From the NCBI RefSeq assembly GCF_047946665.1, contig NZ_CP172312.1:1550001-1614000 (forward strand): 64,000 nt of DNA, in the 5' to 3' direction. A model generated the notes under the pieces. The model did no database searches. It saw only the letters and a program-made list of their open reading frames with translations, and was not told the origin of the DNA. The translations under genes and the position numbers were made by a program. The DNA comes from Allohahella sp002354735. Its GTDB lineage: Bacteria > Pseudomonadota > Gammaproteobacteria > Pseudomonadales > Oleiphilaceae. Shown piece after piece: positions 16,291 through 24,802 of the stretch (within the stretch, counting starts at the first letter, position 1; each line of letters begins with the position of its first letter).

Positions 16291-17884
16291 CGCGAAGCGT
16301 CTGCGCAGTCTGGTTCAGATCGTCAATCGCGAGACCTGACTGGCGAATTGACTCCACAGTCTGCTGCGCGGCCTCGCTGAGCTGCAGTAAGGCCTCTGTT
16401 ATCTGCTCTGCACCGACGGACTGCGCCTGCACGCCTTCGCTTACCGAATCAAAACGCGGTGCGAGTGCCTGCACCTGCTCGATAATCTGGTTCAACTGAC
16501 CGGATACCGTCTGCACTTCCTCCATGCCCTGGCGCACTTCCTCGGAAAACTTGTCCATACCCATGACACTGGCCGAGACCGCAGATTGAATTTCCTTCAC
16601 CATCAGCTCGATATCGTAGGTCGCTACGGCGGTCTGGTCGGCCAGCCGGCGAATCTGCGTCGCGACGACACTGAAGCCCTTGCCATATTCGCCGGCCTTT
16701 TCGGCTTCTATGGCTGCATTGAGTGAAAGAAGATTGGTCTGATCAGCCACCTTGGTAATCGTCGTGATCATCTGCGTGATCGTGCCGGCTTTCTCGTTGA
16801 GCACACCAAGTTTCGCATTGATCCCTGAAGCCGCCCCCATGACATGGCGCATGGTTTCCCTCATCTGCAGCAGTCCGGTCTGACTGCTCGCGGCGAGGCT
16901 CGCCGACTGATCGGCTACGCGTGCGACATCACTCATCGTTCGAACGAGTTCCTTCGAGGTCGCAGAAATTTCTTTTGAGGTCGCGCCGATCTCGACGGTC
17001 GTCGTTGCGATTTCACCAGCAGTAGCCTGCTGCTGTCTGGTCGTGGCAGCGACTTCGGTGACAGATGTGGTGACCTGGACGCCAGTCTTCTGTATCTGAC
17101 CGACAAGAGCCGTCAGCTCATCCACCATCCGGTTGAAGCCTTCTGCAAGCTCGCCGAATTCGTCACGGCTCGTCACCTTAAGACGGCGGGTGAAATCCCC
17201 GTGCCTGATATGGCCAAGTGCCTCCAGCAGCTGTGCCAGCGGCACGCCGATGGCGCGCAGAAGGAAAAAGCAGCACACAATCGCCAACAAGACTGCTACG
17301 AGAAAGCTCGCAATCAGGCCTCTCTGCAGCTGTTCAACGCCTTCAAGAATCTTGTTAGCGGATAGCTCAGCCTCTTTCTGGTTGTTATCCATCAGAATCT
17401 GGGTGAGATTGTGAATCTTGCGAAAGGCTGGCAGGAATCGGCTGGTGAGACGCTCGCGCAAGGCATCATCGACACCTACGTCGCTGGCAGCGAGAAGGGC
17501 ATTCTGCTCACTCACGTAGTTATCGTATTCGTGAATGATGGGACTGATCATGTCGCTGTCAGTTTCTTCTATGGGCAAGGCCTGGAACCTGACGAAAACC
17601 TGTCTCAGGCCACTACGGTTAGCTTCGATTTCAGCGCGAATTCTCTCCTTTTCGGCGGGTTCCGGGCTCAACATGTGCTGTTGTACCAAGGTAAAGCCCT
17701 GCCGCAGGAATACCCGCATCTCCGCGCTGAGCAACTGGCCCGGCAAGGAGTGTTCCCGCTGAAGATGAGCTTCCGCATCGACGGCCTGCAAACTACTCAA
17801 CGCAACCACACATGTGGCAATCATCAGGGCGAGGATCGCCCCGAAGCTCACCAGGATCCGCTGTCTTATCGTTAAATCTTTCAA
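16259..17884 (-). CDS. wspA: WspA, membrane chemoreceptor of the Wsp surface-sensing system
   Basis: A 541-residue methyl-accepting protein. TM1 (about 10-30) is followed by a ~155-residue periplasmic four-helix-bundle-like domain, TM2 (about 190-210, SFLVAVLLAIVCCFFLL), HAMP (RDEFGELAEGFNRM) and the signalling hairpin with tip DQTNLLSLNAAIEAEKAGEYGKGFSVVA. It senses surface contact or envelope stress and activates WspE. The preferred start is TTG 17884 (MKDLTIRQRIL), preceded by GGAG with 7-nt spacing, which gives the usual WspA length and N-terminus. A GTG- or TTG-started frame reaching 17950 would add 22 residues. First gene of the wsp operon. Confidence 0.95.
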   Translation of the reverse strand: MKDLTIRQRILVSFGAILALMIATCVVALSSLQAVDAEAHLQREHSLPGQLLSAEMRVFLRQGFTLVQQHMLSPEPAEKERIRAEIEANRSGLRQVFVRFQALPIEETDSDMISPIIHEYDNYVSEQNALLAASDVGVDDALRERLTSRFLPAFRKIHNLTQILMDNNQKEAELSANKILEGVEQLQRGLIASFLVAVLLAIVCCFFLLRAIGVPLAQLLEALGHIRHGDFTRRLKVTSRDEFGELAEGFNRMVDELTALVGQIQKTGVQVTTSVTEVAATTRQQQATAGEIATTTVEIGATSKEISATSKELVRTMSDVARVADQSASLAASSQTGLLQMRETMRHVMGAASGINAKLGVLNEKAGTITQMITTITKVADQTNLLSLNAAIEAEKAGEYGKGFSVVATQIRRLADQTAVATYDIELMVKEIQSAVSASVMGMDKFSEEVRQGMEEVQTVSGQLNQIIEQVQALAPRFDSVSEGVQAQSVGAEQITEALLQLSEAAQQTVESIRQSGLAIDDLNQTAQTLRGGVSRFRLQS

Positions 17885-17940
17885 GGCTCGACTCCTGGCA
17901 CCTAGCAAAAAGCTGGAGTGACAGGAACTACCGCCCTGCC

Positions 17941-17955
17941 CACTTGCCACAAGTG
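17941..17955. promoter_or_regulatory. Interrupted palindrome upstream of wspA
   Basis: CACTTG-CCA-CAAGTG is a perfect 6-bp inverted repeat with a 3-bp centre, 57 bp upstream of the wspA TTG. It sits in the only gap (106 bp) between the oxidoreductase fusion and the wsp operon. It may be an operator or the start of a short hairpin. No regulator can be named. Confidence 0.35.
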
Positions 17956-17990
17956 TAGAACATAGAGCGGGATTCTGCGGTCAGCTCAGT

Positions 17991-20900
17991 TTATACAGCA
18001 CCTACCCGCTCAATCTGCACAGGCACAGCATTGAGCACAGCATTGCCGGACAATTCGTCGAGCACGCGTTCATCGGTAATATCATTCATACTGACGCCTG
18101 GATGGGATGCTGCAGTACCCAGCCGCATACCCGGACGGTGGTGTCCCCAGCCGTGAGGCAGGCTCACGACACCAGGCTTGATGTCCTCAGTCGTCCGCAC
18201 CGTGGTGATCAATTCGCCGCGACTCGAGATCACCCGCACCTCGTCCCTGTCCTGAATCTGCTGAGCACTGGCGTCGGCAGGATGCATGAAAAGCGCAGTA
18301 CGATCCCGGCCTTTGACCAGACGAAAGCTGTTGTGCATCCAGGAGTTGTTGCTTCGCAGATCCCGGCGGCCAATCAAGAGCAATCCCGGAGCCGTCGGTT
18401 TACCATCGTAGCGTTCGCACAGGCGCTCCAGATCCTGCACCAACAAGGGTGGCATCAACTGAATCCGCTTGTCGCTCGTGAATAGTCTCTGCGGCAGACT
18501 CTGTTGCAGTGGCCCAAGATCGAGCCCGTGGGGATGCTTCTTCAGACGCGCAAGATCCAACCCCTTGCTGAACGGGTTGAGCTGCCGCATCGGGTTCAGA
18601 CCCTTGCCATACGGGCCAGTCCGCAGGGCTAGATCCAGTACACGCTGGGGTGTCAGCAGTTCACTCACCTGCTCAGTCAACCGATGCTTCAGGCGAATGG
18701 GCAGCGGCTTTCGCTTCATCTTCAAGCGCTGTATGCGTTTTATAAGGCCGGTGAAGATCTCCAGATCGGATCGTGTGCCAGGCCGCTGCGGAAACAGAGC
18801 CTCGGCGTATTTAGCGACGTTCCGCACAGCCAGCAGGTTGAAAACGATATCGTACTGCTCATGTTCGAGCGGGCCCGTCGGCGGCAGAATGATATCGGCG
18901 TGGCGAGTGGTCTCGTTGAGATAGAAATCGACGGCCACCATGTAGTCGAGGCCTGCCAGGGCCTCCTCGAGCTGTCGCCCGTTGGGGGAAGAAAGAACCG
19001 GATTGCCGGCGATGCTGACGAAGGCCCGGACTTGCCCACTTCCCGGCGTCAGCATTTCCTCTGCCAGAATCGCGGTTGGAAACTCTCGGCCGAACTCTGC
19101 GCGACCGCGCACTCGGCTCTGATAACGGTCGAAGCCGCCCCGACCAGACATTTTTGCCAGGTCGAAAGCCGGCGTCGTGAACATCATGCCACCCTGCCGA
19201 TCAAGATTGCCGGTCAGAATGTTCAGCAGCTGTATCAACCAGTGATTCAACGCACCAAAGGCCTGGGTCGACACGCCCATCCGACCGTAGCAGACGGCAT
19301 GCTCGGCAGTAGCGAACTCAAGAGCGATGCGCTCGATCTCCCCGGCAGCAATGCCCGTTTCACTGGCGATCCGTTCGAGCGGAATCCGCTGCATCAATGC
19401 GGTAAGACCGTCCCAGCCCCTGACGATATCAATCAGGCGCCCGGGTTTACTGAGCCCCTTGTCGAGGATGACCTGGATCAGGCCGAGCAGGAAGAGCGCG
19501 TCAGACCCTGGCTGGATGAACTGATGCTCACTAACGTACCTGACGGTCTCAGTTCGCCGAGGATCGATCAGCACAATCTTTCCTCCACGTCTGGTAATGT
19601 CCTGCAGGCGTCCGAGCACGTCGCCTGCCGACATGAGGCTGCCATTGGAAGCAGCCGGATTCGCTCCAAGCATCAGCATGTAATCGGTGCGGTCGATGTC
19701 GGGAATCGTGAATAGCTGACTGTGGCCATACATGAAATAGGACACCAGCTGGTGCGGCATCTGATCCAGGCTGGACGCCGAAAACATGTTGCGCGACTTC
19801 AGAGTGCTCCTGAACTTTTCTATGGTCAGCATGATCCCAAGGTTATGGGCCGTCGGATTGCCCCAATAGGCCGCAACGGCATCGTTGCCATATTCACCTT
19901 GTATGCCCACGAGTCGCTCGGCAACCTCATCGAGGGCTTCCTCCCAGGGGATAGGAATCCACTGGTGGCCGATGCGCTTCAATGGCGTTTTCAGTCGATC
20001 GGGATCGTTATGCAGGTCCTGCAGTGCATAGCCTTTGGGGCAGATATGCCCACGGCTATGGGGATCTTCCGGATCACCTGCAATGGAGAGTATCCGCTCC
20101 CCTTCATATTCAATTTTGATGCCGCACATCGCCTCACATAGCGAGCAGGTGCGAAAGTGGGTTTTGACGTCCGCTGGCGGGGTCTTGGCAGGCTGGTCGA
20201 CGGACGCTGCAGTGGCTGATGGCAGCGACTGCCCGGCAGGCTTATCCTGCGGCGTTTCAACCGCAGTAGCCCTATGCCGACCTATGATATCCAGCATTTC
20301 GGACACCTCGGTCACCTTGCGGCGAGGTCTACCCATCTGCCGCCCTCGTTCAACTTCATACTGGTCGAGCAGCAGCCAGTCGTCATAACTCACGAAGCTC
20401 ACCTTGCGTTCGTCGAGCAGAGGCTGAATATCTTTTGTGGACGCATCTGTCTTTGGCAGAGATGATTGATCGGCCAGTAGATGCCGAACCGTTTCAAGCG
20501 CACACTGGCGGTTGCTGCCGACAACGCCGCTGGCGCCACGCTTGATCCAGCCCGCGACGTACTCACGACCCGATGCCTCACTGGTACCGGCAACTACCCT
20601 GCCCTCGAGGTTCGCAACGACACTGCGCTGCTCATCGAAGCCGAGACCATCGATCGGCAATCCTTCGTAGCCCGTGGCATTGATGATCAGGCCAGCCGGC
20701 ATTGTCTGGCCTTTGCCAGTGGCTTTTGCGCTCACCGACCCTTGCGCATTGGCAATGAGCGCATTGCTCACCGCCGTCATGTTCTGCACCATCTGGTCCT
20801 TGCCTTCGAAAGCCCGGGGAGAAAGCCGGAAGATGAAGCGTATGGCGCGTTCACCGCTCTGAGCCTTGCCCAATGCAGTGCGCAGTAGTGCAAGATTTTC

Positions 20901-21968
20901 CCTTGCCTCGGTGTTGAGCGGGTCAGCAAGTTCAGCTTCGCTGGCTGCATCGAGATCAAGATCATCTGGGTCGATTTCGATACGGACATCCTTGAGCTCG
21001 ACGAGCTGACGCAGTTCTTTTGGCGTGAAGGCTGCCTGAACAGGACCGCGTCGCGCCACCAGGCAGACCTGTCTGACCCGACTCTGGCGCAGTGCGTTGA
21101 GCGCGTGGTCTGCAATATCAGTGTGTTCAAGCGCTTCGATGGGCATGGTGAGCACGCGTGCGACATCAAGCGCGACATTGCCCATCCCGATAATCACCGC
21201 CGTCTCAGCAGAAAGATCCACCTTCAGATTGACGAAGTCCGGATGGCCGTTGTACCAGCCCACGAATGCCGAAGCACCGAAGATATTGCCCAGACCACTG
21301 CCAGGCAGGTCGAGCTTTCGACTGCTTGACCCGCCAGTGGCATAGAGCACGCCATCGTAATGCGCCAACAGCTCGTCCCGTCCAATGTCCTTGCCGATCT
21401 CGACGTTGCCGAAATAGCGAAGGCCGGGAGATCTTGCGATTCTGTCGAAGCTCTGGGCTATGGATTTGATCTTCGGATGATCCGGCGCGACACCATAGCG
21501 CACGAGTCCGAAGGGCGTCGGCAAGCGCTCGAAGAGATCGACTTCCGCCGCCGGTAGCTGCCTGAGAATTTCCTCGGCCGCATAGAAGCCCGCAGGACCC
21601 GCACCTACGACTGCGAAGCGTTTCGTTGGCGTGGTCGATTTCCGCTTCGGGGCAGCGGGCCCACTGTCAGCCTGGGCAGGACCGGCTACGGGCGTATCCA
21701 GCTGCGGAACACGGCTCTCCCTGATAACAGGATGGCGCTTGGACTCGACCGCATTGAGCTCGATAGCAGACTTCATCTGGTCCGGCACGGCATGCTCCGG
21801 ATAGATCGCCCGCACGGGACACTCGCTCAGACAGGCGTTACATTCGATGCAGACGTCCGGATCGATAAAGAGCATCTGCGGCCCCTCACGGAAAGCGTCG
21901 ACTGGACAAACGTCAACACAGTTAGTGAACATGCTGTCTGCACAGGTCTGGGTGACGACGTAGGTCAT
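17991..21968 (-). CDS. Ferredoxin / ferredoxin-NADP reductase / molybdopterin oxidoreductase fusion
   Basis: A 1325-residue three-module enzyme. Residues 1-60: 7Fe ferredoxin with the FdxA Cys pattern (C9, C17, C50 for a 3Fe cluster; C21, C40, C43, C46 for a 4Fe cluster). Residues ~115-560: adrenodoxin-reductase-like flavoprotein (VVGAGPAG, GMGNVALDVA, ATGYEG). Residues ~605-1325: molybdopterin oxidoreductase with a proximal 4Fe-4S site (C608, C611, C615, C643) and a C-terminal Mo-dinucleotide-binding domain. The module order suggests electron exchange between NAD(P)H and a Mo-centre substrate. The expected Mo-ligand region reads MFSASSLDQMPHQ, with Ser/Asp but no Cys or Sec. ATG 21968 has GGAG 8 nt upstream. 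FdhD nearby supports a formate-dehydrogenase-like enzyme. The substrate is open. Confidence 0.92.
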   Translation of the reverse strand: MTYVVTQTCADSMFTNCVDVCPVDAFREGPQMLFIDPDVCIECNACLSECPVRAIYPEHAVPDQMKSAIELNAVESKRHPVIRESRVPQLDTPVAGPAQADSGPAAPKRKSTTPTKRFAVVGAGPAGFYAAEEILRQLPAAEVDLFERLPTPFGLVRYGVAPDHPKIKSIAQSFDRIARSPGLRYFGNVEIGKDIGRDELLAHYDGVLYATGGSSSRKLDLPGSGLGNIFGASAFVGWYNGHPDFVNLKVDLSAETAVIIGMGNVALDVARVLTMPIEALEHTDIADHALNALRQSRVRQVCLVARRGPVQAAFTPKELRQLVELKDVRIEIDPDDLDLDAASEAELADPLNTEARENLALLRTALGKAQSGERAIRFIFRLSPRAFEGKDQMVQNMTAVSNALIANAQGSVSAKATGKGQTMPAGLIINATGYEGLPIDGLGFDEQRSVVANLEGRVVAGTSEASGREYVAGWIKRGASGVVGSNRQCALETVRHLLADQSSLPKTDASTKDIQPLLDERKVSFVSYDDWLLLDQYEVERGRQMGRPRRKVTEVSEMLDIIGRHRATAVETPQDKPAGQSLPSATAASVDQPAKTPPADVKTHFRTCSLCEAMCGIKIEYEGERILSIAGDPEDPHSRGHICPKGYALQDLHNDPDRLKTPLKRIGHQWIPIPWEEALDEVAERLVGIQGEYGNDAVAAYWGNPTAHNLGIMLTIEKFRSTLKSRNMFSASSLDQMPHQLVSYFMYGHSQLFTIPDIDRTDYMLMLGANPAASNGSLMSAGDVLGRLQDITRRGGKIVLIDPRRTETVRYVSEHQFIQPGSDALFLLGLIQVILDKGLSKPGRLIDIVRGWDGLTALMQRIPLERIASETGIAAGEIERIALEFATAEHAVCYGRMGVSTQAFGALNHWLIQLLNILTGNLDRQGGMMFTTPAFDLAKMSGRGGFDRYQSRVRGRAEFGREFPTAILAEEMLTPGSGQVRAFVSIAGNPVLSSPNGRQLEEALAGLDYMVAVDFYLNETTRHADIILPPTGPLEHEQYDIVFNLLAVRNVAKYAEALFPQRPGTRSDLEIFTGLIKRIQRLKMKRKPLPIRLKHRLTEQVSELLTPQRVLDLALRTGPYGKGLNPMRQLNPFSKGLDLARLKKHPHGLDLGPLQQSLPQRLFTSDKRIQLMPPLLVQDLERLCERYDGKPTAPGLLLIGRRDLRSNNSWMHNSFRLVKGRDRTALFMHPADASAQQIQDRDEVRVISSRGELITTVRTTEDIKPGVVSLPHGWGHHRPGMRLGTAASHPGVSMNDITDERVLDELSGNAVLNAVPVQIERVGAV

Positions 21969-21983
21969 GCGAACACTCCGGAA

Positions 21984-22006
21984 CGGTAAAAGCACAGAAT
22001 TTACCG
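21984..22006. promoter_or_regulatory. Inverted repeat CGGTAAA-N9-TTTACCG (candidate operator)
   Basis: Perfect 7-bp arms separated by 9 bp, 16 bp upstream of the oxidoreductase-fusion ATG and 73 bp upstream of the divergent AraC-family gene. The position between the two divergent starts suggests a regulator site, but AraC proteins usually bind direct repeats, so another regulator or an RNA stem is possible. Confidence 0.45.
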
Positions 22007-22025
22007 GCTGGCGTTCCAGTTGGTC

Positions 22026-22054
22026 TTGACACGGCATATTCGATTTGACATTTT
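22026..22054 (+). promoter_or_regulatory. Candidate sigma70 promoter for the AraC-family gene
   Basis: A perfect -35 hexamer TTGACA (22026-22031) is followed after 17 bp by a weak -10 (CATTTT). It lies 25 bp upstream of the ATG at 22079. The -10 is poor, so an activator may be needed. Confidence 0.4.
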
Positions 22055-22078
22055 GTGCCAAAAAGCCAGAGGTCGCTC

Positions 22079-23089
22079 ATGCCCGGAAATGTCACAGTCT
22101 CCTGCGCGCTTGCTGAAGTCCTGCGTGAGTATCTACGTCGTAATCGACTGCATGCACCCGAGCTTATTCACGTCCTCGATGCCTTCTCCCTTCACCAACG
22201 AATGCCAGTCGAGCTCTTGGTGGAGCAGTTCGTTCGTATTCAGCACTTGCATCCGGTTCCGGCACTGGGCTTACGCATAGGCCGCTGCGCGGAACCGGAA
22301 AACTTCGGTGTAGTCGGCTATCTCGCGGCCTCCTGTAGTAGTCTTGGTCAGGCGCTGGCGCGCTATCACCGATTTCAAACGCTGCTTGCGTCAGATCTGA
22401 ATATTCAGGTCGAGCAAAGGGCTGAATATATCTGCTTTCGCTGGAAGCATGACGAAACGCAGCTCCATCCGCTCACCAGTGAGTTCGGTGTAGCCGTCTT
22501 CCTCAACCTGTATCAGGCCCTGATTGGCCAGGCCGTGCCGCCAACGCTCGTGGAGTTTCCACACGGGCCGCCCGAACAGCCTGCGATTTACGAAGTGCTG
22601 CTGGGTTGTCCGGTACGATTCCACGCGCCCGCCATCGGGCTACAGATCCCGACAAGCCTGCTGGCAATGCGGATTGCGAGCAGTGATCCATACATGAGGG
22701 ACCTGCTGGATCGGCAAGCAGCGGCCCTGCTCATGCCGCAGCTAAAGCCCGGCGTCTTCCTGACAGCACTACACGAGCACATTGCCGCCGCTCTGCAGGA
22801 TGGGGAACCGACTGCGGATAGACTGGCCAGGCAGATGGATTACACATTACGTTCATTCTACCGTGAGCTGGCAAACCATGGCCTGCGTTACAGAGCCGTA
22901 TTGTCAGACGTGCGCCTCAAGCTGGCGCGGATGTACCTGGCGGATCCTCGGCTCGCTGCAGCGGAAATCGCCTTGCTGCTAGGCTATTCGGAGCAGAGTG
23001 CCTTCAGTCGTGCATTCCGCGGCTGGACTGGCAGCACGCCAGGCGCTTACCGCAAGAGCCTTGAACGCGAGCGCGCTCGCCCCAGCTGA
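22079..23089 (+). CDS. AraC-family transcriptional regulator (arabinose-binding-like N-domain)
   Basis: A 336-residue regulator with an N-terminal ~200-residue domain of the 'Arabinose_bd' kind found in OruR/ArgR-type AraC proteins (FGVVGYLAASCSSLGQALARYHRF, LLGCPVRFHAP). The C-terminal double helix-turn-helix ends in LGYSEQSAFSRAFRGWTGSTPGAYR. The ATG at 22079 has AGAGGT upstream; the alternative GTG at 22055 is less likely. It is divergent from the Mo-oxidoreductase fusion (110-bp gap) and upstream of fdhD, so it probably controls one or both. The ligand is unknown. Confidence 0.92.
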   Translation: MPGNVTVSCALAEVLREYLRRNRLHAPELIHVLDAFSLHQRMPVELLVEQFVRIQHLHPVPALGLRIGRCAEPENFGVVGYLAASCSSLGQALARYHRFQTLLASDLNIQVEQRAEYICFRWKHDETQLHPLTSEFGVAVFLNLYQALIGQAVPPTLVEFPHGPPEQPAIYEVLLGCPVRFHAPAIGLQIPTSLLAMRIASSDPYMRDLLDRQAAALLMPQLKPGVFLTALHEHIAAALQDGEPTADRLARQMDYTLRSFYRELANHGLRYRAVLSDVRLKLARMYLADPRLAAAEIALLLGYSEQSAFSRAFRGWTGSTPGAYRKSLERERARPS

Positions 23090-23181
23090 GCTTGCGCCCG
23101 GCTGGCCAGCAGGGTGACTAACTGGATGACCTGGATAACACCTTTCACCCTGATAATTTCCTTGATGAATTCCAGACGGTT

Positions 23182-24024
23182 ATGATTGGATGGACATCCA
23201 CGAATCATGGAGCGAATGCATCTATGCAGATAACCCCGGCGGGTGCGCTCGATACCCAGGTCGTTCGAATCGGGCTGGGCGAACGGTCAACCGAGCGACG
23301 CCTGCTGCCCGAAGAAGCGGCGATTGCATTCGAGGTTAATGGTCGCAACTATGCGGTCATGATGGCCACGCCGGTCGATCTTGCGGATTTCGCGCTTGGG
23401 TTCATGCTATCCGAGCAAATCATCAATGCGGCTCCTGACATTCTCGAACTCAGTGTGCGCGAAAGTGAGCATGGTTGGCTGGTCGGACTCTGGCTCGAAG
23501 AAGACTGTGTCCGCCGCGCCCGGCAACGCGTGCGGCTGCGCACAGCCGAAGGCAGTTGTGGCCTCTGCGGTCTGCAGTCCCTGGCCCAGGTGCACCGCCC
23601 CCTGCCCCTGGTCGATCAGTCGCTTCCGATCGCCGACAGTGCGCTCTTTGCAGCGCTCGCAAGCCTGCGGGATCACCAGCCGCTTAACGCAAGCACTGGC
23701 GGCTTTCACGCAGCCGCATTCTGTGATCGTCACGGCTATATTCGTGTTCTGAGGGAAGACGTCGGACGTCATAATGCCCTGGATAAACTGATTGGTGCGC
23801 TGAGATCCGAGGCCCTGTCACCAGGTGAGGGTTTTTTTCTGCTGACCTCACGCTGCAGCTATGAACTCGTCGAGAAGACAGCCATTGCCGGATGCCCCCT
23901 CCTGGTTACAGTATCGACTGCGACATCCTTGGCAGTGGAGCGAGCCAAGGCCTGTGGGCTGACTCTGGTTGCGCTCGCTCGAAGTGACGCCATGCTGGAG
24001 CTGTCTTCAGCCAGTGCTGTGTGA
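23182..24024 (+). CDS. fdhD: FdhD, sulfurtransferase for molybdenum-cofactor enzymes
   Basis: A 280-residue FdhD/NarQ family protein. The CxxC pair is C126/C129 (GSCGLCGL), and the family blocks GGFHAAAF and REDVGRHNALDKLIG are intact. In E. coli FdhD transfers sulfur from IscS to the Mo cofactor of formate dehydrogenases, which is required for activity. Finding it 1.2 kb from the Mo-oxidoreductase fusion implies that the fusion is its client. The start could instead be ATG 23224, which has GGAG 11 nt upstream and would remove 14 residues. The adjacent downstream gene begins 1 bp after the fdhD stop. Confidence 0.95.
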   Translation: MIGWTSTNHGANASMQITPAGALDTQVVRIGLGERSTERRLLPEEAAIAFEVNGRNYAVMMATPVDLADFALGFMLSEQIINAAPDILELSVRESEHGWLVGLWLEEDCVRRARQRVRLRTAEGSCGLCGLQSLAQVHRPLPLVDQSLPIADSALFAALASLRDHQPLNASTGGFHAAAFCDRHGYIRVLREDVGRHNALDKLIGALRSEALSPGEGFFLLTSRCSYELVEKTAIAGCPLLVTVSTATSLAVERAKACGLTLVALARSDAMLELSSASAV

Positions 24025-24025
24025 G

Positions 24026-24802
24026 ATGCCGGCGCAAATGAGATGTACCTCCAGGGCCTCGTTCCATCGTCTGGCAATACGATACGTGCTGCCAATGCTT
24101 GCCAGCGTTACCCTTTTGACAAATGGCACCGTCGCCCTGGCGGAGCAGCCATCCGACAAGGCCGGCATAGTCAACGCTGCATCGTCTCCGATTGATTTCA
24201 GTGAATTCGATATCTACGCAAGCGAAGGCTTCGTGCTTACTCACAGGTACGTCACTGACGACGGTGAGGCTATCGTTACACTCGATACGACCCAGCCCTC
24301 GGTCACCAGGGAGATTCATGCTGATGCTACCGTGACCGCCTATGAAGTACTCGAATCAGAGAACGGAGAAATCATACTGGAGCAGGTCACAGACTACGAC
24401 GCGGCGGGCGCCTGCCAGGCCACTCACAAGACCCGTTATAGATGGCTGGCCACCTTTCCGGAGGTGGCCAGTGTGGGCGATCAGTTACAGCGCATTGCCA
24501 GCGTCACAGACTTCGACCATGAGCGCCCTTGCGGCACTCGCGTCTCGAATACCGCGGTAGAAAGCGTGATCAAGGTGACTTACACAGTGCTCGGACGCAC
24601 CCGCTACAACCGTGGCCCAATCAAGCTGAGCAACTGCGTTAAAGTGTCTGAGCAGGCCCCGGATTATTCGGGGATCGCAACGTTGTGCGCCGGTGTCGGT
24701 ACGGCCTTTCGCGTTCGCACAGGTTCGAGCTTCGGCCGCAACGAGCGGAGACTGCTTGCTATTGAGCAGCCCGCCGCACAAGAAGCTAGGTCGGCTCGAT
24801 AG
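24026..24802 (+). CDS. Exported protein of unknown function, downstream of fdhD
   Basis: About 258 residues that I do not recognise. A likely signal peptide (hydrophobic YVLPMLASVTLLTNGTVALA) precedes a mature region rich in beta-strand-like segments (FVLTHRYVTDDGEAIVTLD, VTAYEVLESENGEIILEQV). Four mature-region cysteines could pair as disulfides. The ATG at 24026 is 1 bp after the fdhD stop, suggesting cotranscription; ATG 24038 is also possible. The C-terminus overlaps the convergent histidine-kinase gene by 17 bp. It could be a periplasmic accessory of the Mo-enzyme locus, but nothing in the sequence shows that directly. Confidence 0.7.
   Translation: MPAQMRCTSRASFHRLAIRYVLPMLASVTLLTNGTVALAEQPSDKAGIVNAASSPIDFSEFDIYASEGFVLTHRYVTDDGEAIVTLDTTQPSVTREIHADATVTAYEVLESENGEIILEQVTDYDAAGACQATHKTRYRWLATFPEVASVGDQLQRIASVTDFDHERPCGTRVSNTAVESVIKVTYTVLGRTRYNRGPIKLSNCVKVSEQAPDYSGIATLCAGVGTAFRVRTGSSFGRNERRLLAIEQPAAQEARSAR

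Noticed and set aside
18684..19715. 343-codon frame antisense to the Mo domain
   Set aside because: High-GC shadow of the oxidoreductase fusion with no ribosome-binding site or family similarity.
23110..23152. Inverted repeat CAGGGTG ... CACCCTG before fdhD
   Set aside because: Arms are 29 bp apart with no T-run or promoter fit; too likely to be chance.
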